Positions 58,301 to 62,080 of a stretch of DNA of 64,000 bases are shown here, in pieces (the stretch's first letter is position 1; each line of letters starts with the position of its first letter). The translations under genes were made by a program, and so were the position numbers. This DNA comes from Pseudomonas putida NBRC 14164 (GTDB lineage Bacteria; Pseudomonadota; Gammaproteobacteria; Pseudomonadales; Pseudomonadaceae), in assembly GCF_000412675.1 (NCBI RefSeq), contig NC_021505.1, positions 5,016,501 to 5,080,500 of the forward strand. The letters run 5' to 3'. The notes beneath the pieces are model-generated. The model worked only from the letters and a program-made list of their open reading frames with translations. It did not search any database and had not been told where the DNA came from.

Positions 58301-60580
58301 ACCCTGACCGGTACTGGCGAAGTGGGTGCCACCGTAACCGTACGCAGCGCCAGCGGTACCGTACTGCAAACCACGACGGTGCGGCCGAACGGCACCTTTA
58401 CCGTGACCCTGAGCCCGCCTCAGGACAACGGCCAGATCCTCTCGGTGACCCTCAGTGACCCGCGCGGCAACGTGTCGGGCAACGTCAACGTCACCGCGCC
58501 GGATGTGGATGCCAACGCGCCAGTCATCGCCAGCGACAACCTGGCCACGGCCACGGTCAACCTGGCAGCGGTCAGTGCCACCAAGACCTACACCGACAGC
58601 TTCACCACGCTGCTATCGGGCTTCTCCAAGACCTACACCTGGACGGTGGCGGCAGGCACCACGGCCGACCCGACCCTCACACTGACCACCAACAGCGTGC
58701 TGGCGCTGCTCAACAACACCAGCTTCACCCTGCAGGTAAAAGACGCCAGCGGCGCCTGGGTGACCATCGCCACCGGCAACACGCAGGGCCTACTGGACCT
58801 GATCGTGCTGCCGATCGGCTTGCAGGTGGACATTGGCGTGCTGCAAGCCGGTGACTACCGGCTGACCGTGGGCAGTGGCGGCATCGGCCTGGTGACCAAC
58901 GTGAGCACCTCGCTGGACATCACCTCCACCAGCCTGACCCAGTTCACCGGCACCGGCACGGCCACCTCGGGCAACGTCATCACCGACGTGGGCACCGATG
59001 GCGCGGTGGATGCCCGTGGCCCGGACAGCGCCGCCGTGCTGCAAGTGCTGAAAAACGGCAGCTATGTCTCGGCCGGTACTTCGACCACGGTCCAGGGCCA
59101 GTACGGCACCCTGGTGATCAGTGCCGATGGCAGTTACACCTACACGCCTAACGGCAGCCCGAACAGTGTCGGCAAGGTGGACGTGTTCAGCTACCAGCTG
59201 GTGCACCCGAACGGCTTGTCCGATACCGCCAACCTGTACGTGCGCATCGACAGCCCGCAAGCCACGGAGGTCTGGAGCAACACCAACTACGCTGCACCGG
59301 CCACGGTGGTCGACGCAGTCAACGATGTCGGTACCAGCCACGTCACCCTGGCCAACCGCGTGGACACCAGCAGCAGCACCCTGGGCTCGCTGAGCCTGCC
59401 GGTGATCGGTACCCGCCAGGCCACCTACACCACCACGGTTGCCGCCGATACCACGGCCAACCTGCAGGTGGTGGTCAACTCCACCAACCTGTTGAGCCTG
59501 CTCAACGGCACCACCATCGAGCTGCTCAAGCTCAACCCGGCCACCGGCCAGTATGTGCTGGTGCAGTCGGTACCGGGGGGTTCGCTGATCAGCCTGCTGG
59601 GTGGCGGCGCGGGGTATACCTTCCAGAACCAGGGGGCTGGCACCTACCACGTGCGTGTCACCGCCGGCGGCATCGGCCTGCTCAGTTCCATCACCACCAG
59701 CCTCAACGCCACCACCACGCACCTGACCGAGTTCGTGGTCAGCGGCGCGACGGCAGCCACCGGCAACCTGCTGAGTGACGACAACGTCGGTTCGGCACTG
59801 ACCGTGCTGAGCGTACTGACAGCGGCCAACACCTACACCATCCCGGGCTACAACGGGGTGAGCGTGGCCGGCACCTACGGCACGCTGCTGGTGCATGCCG
59901 ACGGCAGCTACACCTACACCCTCAACCCGGGGCTTACCTCGGCGGTGGTCGGCCAGCACGACACCTTCACCTACGAGCTGACCCACCCGAACGGCACCAC
60001 CGACACGGCAACGCTGACCGTCAACCTCGACAATGCTGCCGGCCTCACCACCTTCACTTCGCTGCAGGCCGACACCGGTGACGAGGCAGTAGCGCTGGCC
60101 AGCCTGGCAGCCGCCACCGATGTGATCGCCGGTACCGACGGCAACGACCACCTCGATGGCAGCCAGGGTGGCCACATCACCCTGCAGGGTGGTGCGGGTA
60201 ATGACACGCTGGTGGTGGTCGACCAGAACTTCGCCAGCGTCGAGGGCGGCACCGGTACAGACACCCTGCTGTGGGGCGGCGGCGATGCCAGCATCGACCT
60301 GGGCAACCTGGCCGGGCGCGTGCACGACATCGAAGTCATCGACCTCAACGACACCAGTTCGGTGGCGCTGACGCTCAACCTGGCGGACGTGGTGGCAATC
60401 ACCGAAACCGGCACCGACACACTCATCATCAAAGGGGACGACAAAGACTCGGTTCACATGACGGACAACTGGACGCTGGTCGGGAACCAAACTGCCGACG
60501 GTATCGACTATAACCAATACACGGCCCAGGAGGATCCAAGCCATCACCTGTGGGTGCAGAACGGTATCCATGTGGTCTGA
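40361..60580 (+). CDS. lapF: Giant surface adhesin LapF (BapA/Bap/LapF family)
   Basis: LapF is a biofilm matrix adhesin that mediates cell-cell contact in P. putida. From ATG 40361 (GGGAG site) it has 6739 residues. Layout: a BapA-prefix-like N-terminal domain (about 1-115), a hydrophobic Gly/Ala segment (PTWAIAGLSLLGVGGAAAAA, 121-140), a Gly/Ser-rich linker, 69 Ig-like repeats of about 85 residues (about 155-6050), and a C-terminal domain. That last part holds two copies of a module and ends with RTX-like glycine repeats (GTDGNDHLDG, GGAGNDTL, GGTGTDTL), as in type I secreted proteins. There are no Cys-rich or signal-peptide features. The T1SS genes follow directly. An in-frame ATG 60 bp upstream (40301) is unlikely. 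Confidence 0.96.
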   Translation: MDNIVIADKQSEVATQSAWGNINLKAPGVVQMPVSPDKVATVTQRRQDLIITLKSGEKVTVGNFFAVDQAGVGSDIVFVGEDGTLWHAQYDAAAFTGFTFEDVASLDELVAGIGTAGSAMPTWAIAGLSLLGVGGAAAAAGSGGGGSSGGGSDPDTTAPATPIDLLVSPDGLRLTGRGEAGSTVNIRDAAGNLIGSGTVGADGSFNVTLNPPQINSENLEVTLTDGAGNVSAPGTVTAPDATAPLAPTDLAINEQGTTLTGRAEPGSTVSVRGTGGVVLGTAVAGADGQFSITLQPPQTDGQALEVSAADAAGNTSPAASITAPDVDNPDTSAPDQPTDLALANGVTLTGRGEPGATVQVRDAAGNLIGSGLVNADGTFSLALSPAQANGEALDIRQVDAAGNSSIPLEFTAPDITPPDAVTDILVGPGGTALSGRGEPGATVEVRDADGNVIGSGVVSANGTFLIDLDPAAQQGEQLSLVQTDPSGNTSVAVEYDVPLTTAPVSPSNLAIDADGTTLTGSAPAGSRVEVHDANGTLIGSAIANADGTFSIELSPAQANGELLDVVAIDDSGVSSLPAQVTAPDITAPAAPTELAVSADGSVLTGRAEPGSTVRILAADGTELGTAVVGPTGVFSINLAPPQVDGEVLQATATDAAGNTSVASSVTAPDIDGVDTTPPEAPTNLVIGLAGSQLSGRGEAGTTVQVRDAAGNILATGTVGADGTFVIALAPAVTDGSTLQVTLTDAAGNVSQPGSVTSADLLPPAQPTELALADGVTFTGRGEPGATVQVRDAAGTLIGTGTVGADGLFSLTLNPAQANGEALDVRLVDAAGNTSAPLQFDAPDITPPGAVSNIVVGADGLALSGRGEPGATVEVRDADGNVIGTGVVGANGTFLIDLNPAAQPGEQLSLVQTDPSGNASEALEYDVPLTTAPVSPSNLAIDADGTTLTGSAPAGTRVEVHDANGTLIGSAIANADGTFSIELNPAQANGELLDVVAIDDSGVSSLPAQITAPDITAPAAPTELAVSADGSVITGRAEPGSTVRIVAADGAELGTAVVGPTGVFSINLAPPQVDGEVLQATASDAAGNTSVASSVTAPDIDGVDTTPPEAPTNLVIGLAGSQLSGRGEPGTTVQVRDAAGNILATGTVGADGTFVIALAPAVNDGSTLQVTLTDAAGNVSQPGSVTSADLLPPAQPTELALADGVTFTGRGEPGATVQVRDAAGTLIGTGTVGADGLFSLTLNPAQANGEALDVRLVDAAGNTSAPLQFDAPDITPPGAVSNIVVGADGLALNGRGEPGATVEVRDADGNVIGTGVVGANGTFLIDLNPAAQPGEQLSLVQTDPSGNASVALEYDVPLTTAPVSPSNLAIDADGTTLTGSAPAGTRVEVHDANGTLIGSAIANADGTFSIELSPAQANGELLDVVAIDDSGASSLPAQVTAPDITAPAAPTELAVSADGSVLTGRAEPGSTVRILASDGTELGTAVVSPTGVFSINLAPPQVDGEVLQATATDAAGNTSVASSVTAPDIDGVDTTPPEAPTNLVIGLAGSQLSGRGEAGTTVQVRDAAGNILATGTVGADGTFVIALAPAVNDGSTLQVTLTDAAGNVSQPGSVTSADLLPPAQPTELALADGVTFTGRGEAGATVQVRDAGGNIIGTGIVGADGLFSLTLNPAQANGEALDVRLVDAAGNTSAPLQFDAPDITPPGAVSNIVVGADGLALSGRGEPGATVEVRDADGNVIGSGVVGANGTFLIDLNPAAQPGEQLSLVQTDPSGNASVALEYDVPLTTAPVSPSNLTIDADGTTLTGSAPAGTRVEVHDANGTLIGSAIANADGTFSIELNPAQANGELLDVVAIDDSGVSSLPAQITAPDITAPAAPTELAVSADGSVITGRAEPGSTVRIVAADGAELGTAVVGPTGVFSINLAPPQIDGEVLQATATDAAGNTSPTSAVTAPDIDGVDTTPPAAPTDLVIGLAGSQLSGRGEPGTTVQVRDAAGTVLATGTVAADGSFAITLTPAVTDGSALQVTLTDAAGNVSQPGSVTSPDLQAPAQPTELTLADGVTFTGRGEPGATVQVRNAAGTVVGTGIVGADGLFSITLAPAQANGEALDVRLVDTAGNSSAPLQFDAPDITPPAAVSNIVVGNDGLALSGRGEAGATVEVRDANGAVIGTGVVAANGTFLINLDPAVQPGEQLSLVQTDPSGNASTALQFEVPLTTAPASPSDLVFAEDGSSISGTAPAGTRVEVHDANGTLIGSVVAGPDGSFTVVLDPAQANGELLDVVAIDDAGVSSLPTQITAPDITAPAAPSELAVNADGTVVTGRAEPGSTVRVLAADGTTVLGSVVVGATGSFSITLDPAQVDGEVLQVTATDAAGNTSTAGSVTAPDIDGGDTTPPDAPTNLVIGLAGSQLSGRGEAGTTVQVRDAAGTVLATGTVGPDGTFAVTLSPAVNDGSTLQVTLTDTAGNVSQPGSVASPDLQAPTQPTELALADGVTFTGRGEPGATVQVRNSAGNVIGTGLVNADGTFSVTLFPAQANGEALDVRLVDTAGNSSAPLQFDAPDITPPAAVSNVVVGTGGLVLSGRGEAGATVEVRDALGTVIGTATVGANGTFVVNLDPAPQPGAALSLVQTDPSGNASEALQFEVPLTPAPASPSDLVVAANGTSITGAAPAGSRVEVRDANGNLVGSVVVGAEGTFTVILNPAQANGELLDVVAIDGTGASSLPVQISAPDITAPTAPSELAINANGTVVTGRAEAGSTVRVLAADGTTVLGTAVVGATGSFSITLSPAQVDGEVLQVTATDAAGNASSAGSVTAPDIDGVDTTPPQAPTNLVVGLAGGQLSGRGEAGASVQVRDAQGNVLANGTVNPDGTFQIILAPPVNDGSTLQVVLTDAAGNASTPGTVATPDLQAPAQPTGLDLAGGVTLTGSGEAGATVQVRDASGNVIGTGVVNPNGSFSVTLSPAQANGEVLDIRLVDAAGNISTPLQFDAPDTTPPAAVSNIVVGADGLTLSGRGEAGATVEVRDVNGTVIGTGTVTANGTFLLDLDPAALPGERLSLVQTDASGNASGALTFDVPLVATPASPSDLVVAADGTSVSGSAPVGSRVEVHDANGAVVGSIVVGAEGTFTVVLNPAQANGQLLDVVAIDNNGASSLPVQVTAPDITAPAAPSELAVSANGSVVTGRAEAGSTVRVLAADGTTVLGSVVVGAGGTFSIGLTPPQVAGEQLQVTATDTAGNASTAGTVTAPIIDNGGDTTPPAPATQLVISVDGRTVSGRGEAGTTVEVRNDQGQVLVSGTVQPDGTFNVQLPTPVVDGSSLQVTLTDAAGNVSTPSPLTAPDQVAPLQPADLVLSNGDSLVGTAEGGARVEVKDASGNLIGSAIVGPDGSFSLTLDPPQANGETLSITVTDAAGNTSVPLSYVAPDITAPAIVTDVVAGDGSLAVSGRGEPGATVEVRDTQGVVLGSGIVAPNGTFVVDLEAPLTAGENIVLVQTDAAGNTSAGVSVTVADTPLPESPSGVVVAGDGSSVSGTAPAGTQVQVRDAQGNVLGSVEAGQDGSFTIGLSPAQANGETLDVVAVDGAGNSSLPTQITAPDITPPNEASELQLSADGGLLTGRGEPGTTVQVISADGTVLGNAQVGNDGVISVVLNPPQTDGQELDVVLRDAAGNTSSATIMAPDTDGPLQPSGLAIDTAGIHLTGQGQNGSIVTVRDADGNVLGIATVGADGRFDVTLNAPQRNGESLTVEATDNLGNSAGPVDFTAPDSTPPQVVTTPAIDGTGTTVTGNGEPGATVTVRGPDGSVLGSTVVGTGGAFEITLDTPQTNGQALTVEQRDPAGNLSAAVDLPAPDTQAPDIPTGLILAGDGSSLSGSGEPGAQVTVTGTGGAVLGTATVQPDGTFQVTIDPPQLNGQTLSVTQADNTGNDSLAGTVTAPDLEAPLPAQGLGLDPTGTVLSGQGEAGSTVEVRNAAGDLLGTIPVNPDGTFEVTLAPAQTNGEVLSVVLIDGGGNASPSATFTADDSTAPTAPAGLSITPGGSAIQGTGEAGSTVEVRLADGTLIGTIVVSAGGNFTVPLSPAQLDGQALDVTLIDAAGNTSEPGQIFAPDITPPALPTDVVVNGDGTAVTGNAPGASSVTVSDGAGNVITVPVNPDGSFSVPLDTPQNNGQTVTVVVTDAAGNDSAPVSATAPDTTDPLPATGISVSPDGGTVGGTAEPGSTVEIRNPDDTVRGTVTVGPDGTFVVPVDPPLTTGETVAVVVIDPAGNESPEVPVAGPTGTEVATPSALAISADGFLLTGQGTVGSLITVTSGGTTLGTATVGSDGTFRVFFQNAQLNAQTLQVSAKATVDGEPSVPAIVVANDTTAPNAPAQVTLNATGSTLTGQGEVGATVRVTDAQGTLLGTATVGSNGLFSVSFTPAVANGQNLIVTQADAAGNVSLAATLQAPDLQAPLAASNLSLNSAATVLSGQGEAGATVTIRDASGAILATGTVNQSGQFQVTLPNAQVTGSPLQVTLSDAAGNVSGPANLATPDRTPPAAITNPALSQDGRQLSGSGEVGATVQVRNAAGSVLGTATVGADGRFTVTFDTPQANGQAIGVTQVDAAGNTSPAVNVTTPDLTPPAPLTNVALNNNGLTLTGLGEAGATVTVRGPDGTIIGTGLVAANGSFTLTLNSAQLNAQHLSVTQTDAGNNTSPAVAVTAPDFTPPAVPTALALSGTGLQLTGNAEAGSTVTVRDASGNVLGTAIAGSNGTFQVALNSAQTNGQTLQVTATDAAGNVSPTAPYTAADTTPPAAVTNLAVSASGATLTGNGEAGATVTVRAPDGTVLGTATVAADGHFSVPLSPAAITGESLNVVQADAAQNVSPGQSVTAPGVLAPATPDNLVLAADGLSVTGTADAGSTVKVYGPNGVLLGSSPVANDGTFTVNLGSAQANGEVLQVSATGTDGTVSLPATLQAPDTTAPQPLTNLVLSNDGLVLSGRGEAGATVTVLGEGGIELGTAVVDASGNFSVNLGAAQINGEQLSASQSDVAGNESNSVSLIAPDRVAPDAAGNLAFTGGGSLLDGTGEAGAAVRVLAADGSVLGSATVRADGTFQVNLASPQANGQQVQVVLTDAAGNQSAASAITAPDTTPPTAPAELAVSGDGVTLTGRGEAGALVTVTNPAGDEIGSAIVDASGHFTITLNPALGNAELLSFTQADAAGNVSAVATLQTPDFTPPAPLTQVVINADGSVVSGQGEAGATVIVSNAAGTVLGTGTVLADGSFRVELSPAQINNQLLSVLQADPPGNVSLPVSVLAPDHTPPAAATELRLNAAGDELGGVGEVGATVRVFVGTTQIGTGTVGADGTFIVELDGAQLNGQVLQVTLTDAAGNISPISSVTAVDTTPPATVIATINDSGTQVIGTAEAGTRVTVVNNNGDLLGQVTVDPDGTFVLNLNNPQINGEVLTVIAQDTTGNPSAPLQVNAPDLTAPVQPDNLLLNPAGTSMTGTAEAGTTITVRDPNNNVVGTVEVGANGQFTVPINPPQNNGQLLTVVSTDDAGNASVVVPYQTNDTSPPGLVTDMAINNTFDVLTGKGEPNATVTISRGGSVIGTGTVDAAGNFQITLVPAAGSLATLAVTQSDGINTSAVATYITPLIAPPVPPTNVTLGSDGLTLAGNAPSGVGIRVYDAAGNLIGTGGATLNGTFTLTLNTAQLNGQHISVTAVALVGGESQPTFLQAADITPPANPLVTGLSLNGLVLTGTGEAGATVTVRDASNNVLGTAVVNGGGVFTVNLNAAQLNGQVLGVSQADAAGNVSGSTSYTATDVQPPATPTNVTINGAGTVLTGNGEAGATVTVQGPNGQVGTGVVQANGTFTITLTSPQNDGQLLVVRQADAAGNLSGSTSVTAPDTTPPAAPLATINANGTSVSGSGQIGSTVTVRNSAGTVLGTATVGSNGLFVVSLTAAQIDNQALSVTLTDSAGNVSTGTGLTAPDLTPPAAAGNLLISADGGTLTGTGEVGATVTVRSASGTVLQTTTVRPNGTFTVTLSPPQDNGQILSVTLSDPRGNVSGNVNVTAPDVDANAPVIASDNLATATVNLAAVSATKTYTDSFTTLLSGFSKTYTWTVAAGTTADPTLTLTTNSVLALLNNTSFTLQVKDASGAWVTIATGNTQGLLDLIVLPIGLQVDIGVLQAGDYRLTVGSGGIGLVTNVSTSLDITSTSLTQFTGTGTATSGNVITDVGTDGAVDARGPDSAAVLQVLKNGSYVSAGTSTTVQGQYGTLVISADGSYTYTPNGSPNSVGKVDVFSYQLVHPNGLSDTANLYVRIDSPQATEVWSNTNYAAPATVVDAVNDVGTSHVTLANRVDTSSSTLGSLSLPVIGTRQATYTTTVAADTTANLQVVVNSTNLLSLLNGTTIELLKLNPATGQYVLVQSVPGGSLISLLGGGAGYTFQNQGAGTYHVRVTAGGIGLLSSITTSLNATTTHLTEFVVSGATAATGNLLSDDNVGSALTVLSVLTAANTYTIPGYNGVSVAGTYGTLLVHADGSYTYTLNPGLTSAVVGQHDTFTYELTHPNGTTDTATLTVNLDNAAGLTTFTSLQADTGDEAVALASLAAATDVIAGTDGNDHLDGSQGGHITLQGGAGNDTLVVVDQNFASVEGGTGTDTLLWGGGDASIDLGNLAGRVHDIEVIDLNDTSSVALTLNLADVVAITETGTDTLIIKGDDKDSVHMTDNWTLVGNQTADGIDYNQYTAQEDPSHHLWVQNGIHVV
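40825..58509 (+). repeat. LapF array of 69 Ig-like repeats
   Basis: Counting the recurring junction pattern (T-PP/AP-x-P-T-x-L) I find 69 consecutive domains of about 84-88 residues. Each has the scheme GRGEPGATVxVRDAxG ... GxVxADGxFxxxLxPxxxxG ... DAAGNxSxP. Domains 1-41 show pentad order; domains 42-69 are more diverged. Confidence 0.93.
41873..51390 (+). repeat. Five-domain super-repeat (pentad) array in lapF
   Basis: The domain type marked SPSNL/SPSDL recurs at 41873, 43160, 44447, 45734, 47021, 48311, 49601 and 50894. Spacings are 1287, 1287, 1287, 1287, 1290, 1290 and 1293 bp, all multiples of 3. Each unit is five Ig-like domains (types A-E). Copies before 46,200 are almost identical; later ones drift. 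Confidence 0.93.
58540..60060 (+). repeat. Duplicated C-terminal module of LapF
   Basis: Two related blocks occur in tandem. The first (about 58,560-59,250) has TTADPTLTLTTNSVLALLNN, GDYRLTVGSGGIGLVTNVST and GTLVISADGSYTYTPNG. The second (about 59,350-60,030) has TTANLQVVVNSTNLLSLLNG, GTYHVRVTAGGIGLLSSITT and GTLLVHADGSYTYTLNP. The copies are clearly homologous but diverged. The last part of each resembles VCBS-like domains. Confidence 0.82.
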
Positions 60581-60593
60581 GGCCGCTGCAAAC

Positions 60594-60615
60594 CCGCCGG
60601 GCAAATGCCCGGCGG
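60594..60615 (+). other. Perfect hairpin between lapF and the outer-membrane gene
   Basis: The stem CCGCCGGGC / GCCCGGCGG with loop AAAT lies 13 bp after the lapF stop and 28 bp before the next start. There is no T-run, so it may protect the mRNA end or partly attenuate read-through into the export genes rather than terminate. Confidence 0.6.
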
Positions 60616-60643
60616 CAAGGACGACCAGCAGTAAGGGAACTAT

Positions 60644-62080
60644 GTGAAGCGAAGCAGTCCGCTGTCACCGCTGTTGCTGGGAGCCTTCGGGCTCCTGGCC
60701 CTGAACTTCCACCCGGTTGCCCAGGCAGCCGATGACATAGACCCCCAACTGCGCCAGATCGGGCCATCGCTGTTACGCGATGCGCCCGAAGCGGTGCCCG
60801 CACGCCCCGCCACCGGCATGGCCCCGGTCGCCAGTGGCGAGCGGCTGGGGCTGACCGACGCGGTGCTGCAGGCCGCTCAATGGCACCCCAGCATCGCCGA
60901 GGCCATCGGCAACCTCTATAAGCAGGGCGAAGGCATCAACGTCGCCCGCGCCGGGTATTACCCGCAGATTTCCGGCGGTATCCGCACCGGTTATGACACC
61001 GGTTATGGCGGCGACCGCAACAGCCAGGCGCTGAACCTGTCGCTCAAGCAGATGCTCTACGACTTCGGCAAGGTCGACAGCGCCGTCAGCGCGGCCCAGG
61101 CTGCCGCCGCGCGCGCCCAGGCCAATATCCTGCTGGTGGTCGACGACCTGGCCCGCGACACCGCTTATGCCTGGATCGAAACCCGCCGATATGAACAACT
61201 GATGACCATTGCCCGCGACCAGATTCGCGGGGTCGGTGACATTGCCGGCATGGCCCGCCAGCGCAGCGACATGGGCGCCAGCACGCGCTCCGACGTGGTG
61301 CAGGCCGAGTCCCGTGTGGAGAGCGCCCGCGCCACGCTGGAGGAATACCAGTCGCAGTACGAGCGCTGGCGTTCGACCCTGGCGGCACTGATGGGGCGCA
61401 TCACCCCACCGGCGCTGGCCGAGGATTCGCCAGCAGCGCTGAACCAGGCCTGCAAGCGGCCCTCGCAAGGCGATGACCGCCTGCCTGCCGTGCTCATGGC
61501 CCTGGCCCAGCGCGCCCAGGGCCAGGCCGAGCTGGCCCAGGCCAAGGCCGAGGCCTACCCGACCCTGTCGTTGCAACCGCAGGTCAACCACTACCTGGAC
61601 AACGACTACAACCGCGACAACTCACGCATGGACCGCACCCAGGCAGGCATCTACCTGAACGTCGAGGTGCCTATCTATCAAGGGGGTGCCATCAGCGCCC
61701 GCAGCCGCGCAGCCGGCCACGCCCTGACCGCCGCCGACTCCGCCGAAGACGCGGCCCGCCTGCAAGCCCGTCGTGGCCTGGCCGAGGCCATGGCACAAAC
61801 CTCCGGGCTAGGCCGCCGGCTGACTTCGCTGGAAGCGCGCCAGGTCAGCATCCAGGAAGCGCGCATGCTCTACGGCCGCCAGTACCTGGACCTGGGCACG
61901 CGGCCCCTGCTCGACCTGCTCAACGCCGAGCAGGAGATCTACCAGTCACGCTTCGAACTCGCCGGCACCCGCTCCGACCTGCTGCGCCTGGATGTCGACT
62001 GCCTGTACAACACCGGCGCCCTGCGCACGGCCTTTGGCCTTGAGGGGCGCAACCTGCAAGGGGTGGAGATCCAGCCATGA
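60644..62080 (+). CDS. TolC-family outer-membrane channel of the LapF type I secretion system
   Basis: The 478-residue protein starts at GTG 60644 (AAGGG site) with a signal peptide ending VAQA-ADD. It has the TolC scheme: two long coiled-coil repeats, YYPQISGGIRTGYDTGYGG in the first and AYPTLSLQPQVNHYLDN in the second, with Ala/Gln-rich helices between. It follows lapF directly and overlaps the ABC gene by 4 bp, so it is the export channel for LapF by context. The literature name for the LapF export genes may be lapHIJ, which I do not assign to individual genes. Confidence 0.87.
   Translation: MKRSSPLSPLLLGAFGLLALNFHPVAQAADDIDPQLRQIGPSLLRDAPEAVPARPATGMAPVASGERLGLTDAVLQAAQWHPSIAEAIGNLYKQGEGINVARAGYYPQISGGIRTGYDTGYGGDRNSQALNLSLKQMLYDFGKVDSAVSAAQAAAARAQANILLVVDDLARDTAYAWIETRRYEQLMTIARDQIRGVGDIAGMARQRSDMGASTRSDVVQAESRVESARATLEEYQSQYERWRSTLAALMGRITPPALAEDSPAALNQACKRPSQGDDRLPAVLMALAQRAQGQAELAQAKAEAYPTLSLQPQVNHYLDNDYNRDNSRMDRTQAGIYLNVEVPIYQGGAISARSRAAGHALTAADSAEDAARLQARRGLAEAMAQTSGLGRRLTSLEARQVSIQEARMLYGRQYLDLGTRPLLDLLNAEQEIYQSRFELAGTRSDLLRLDVDCLYNTGALRTAFGLEGRNLQGVEIQP

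Noticed and set aside
40825..58509. Regularly spaced repeats that could be read as a CRISPR-like or tandem DNA array
   Set aside because: The repeats are in frame, encode Ig-like domains and have no short identical repeat with unique spacers.
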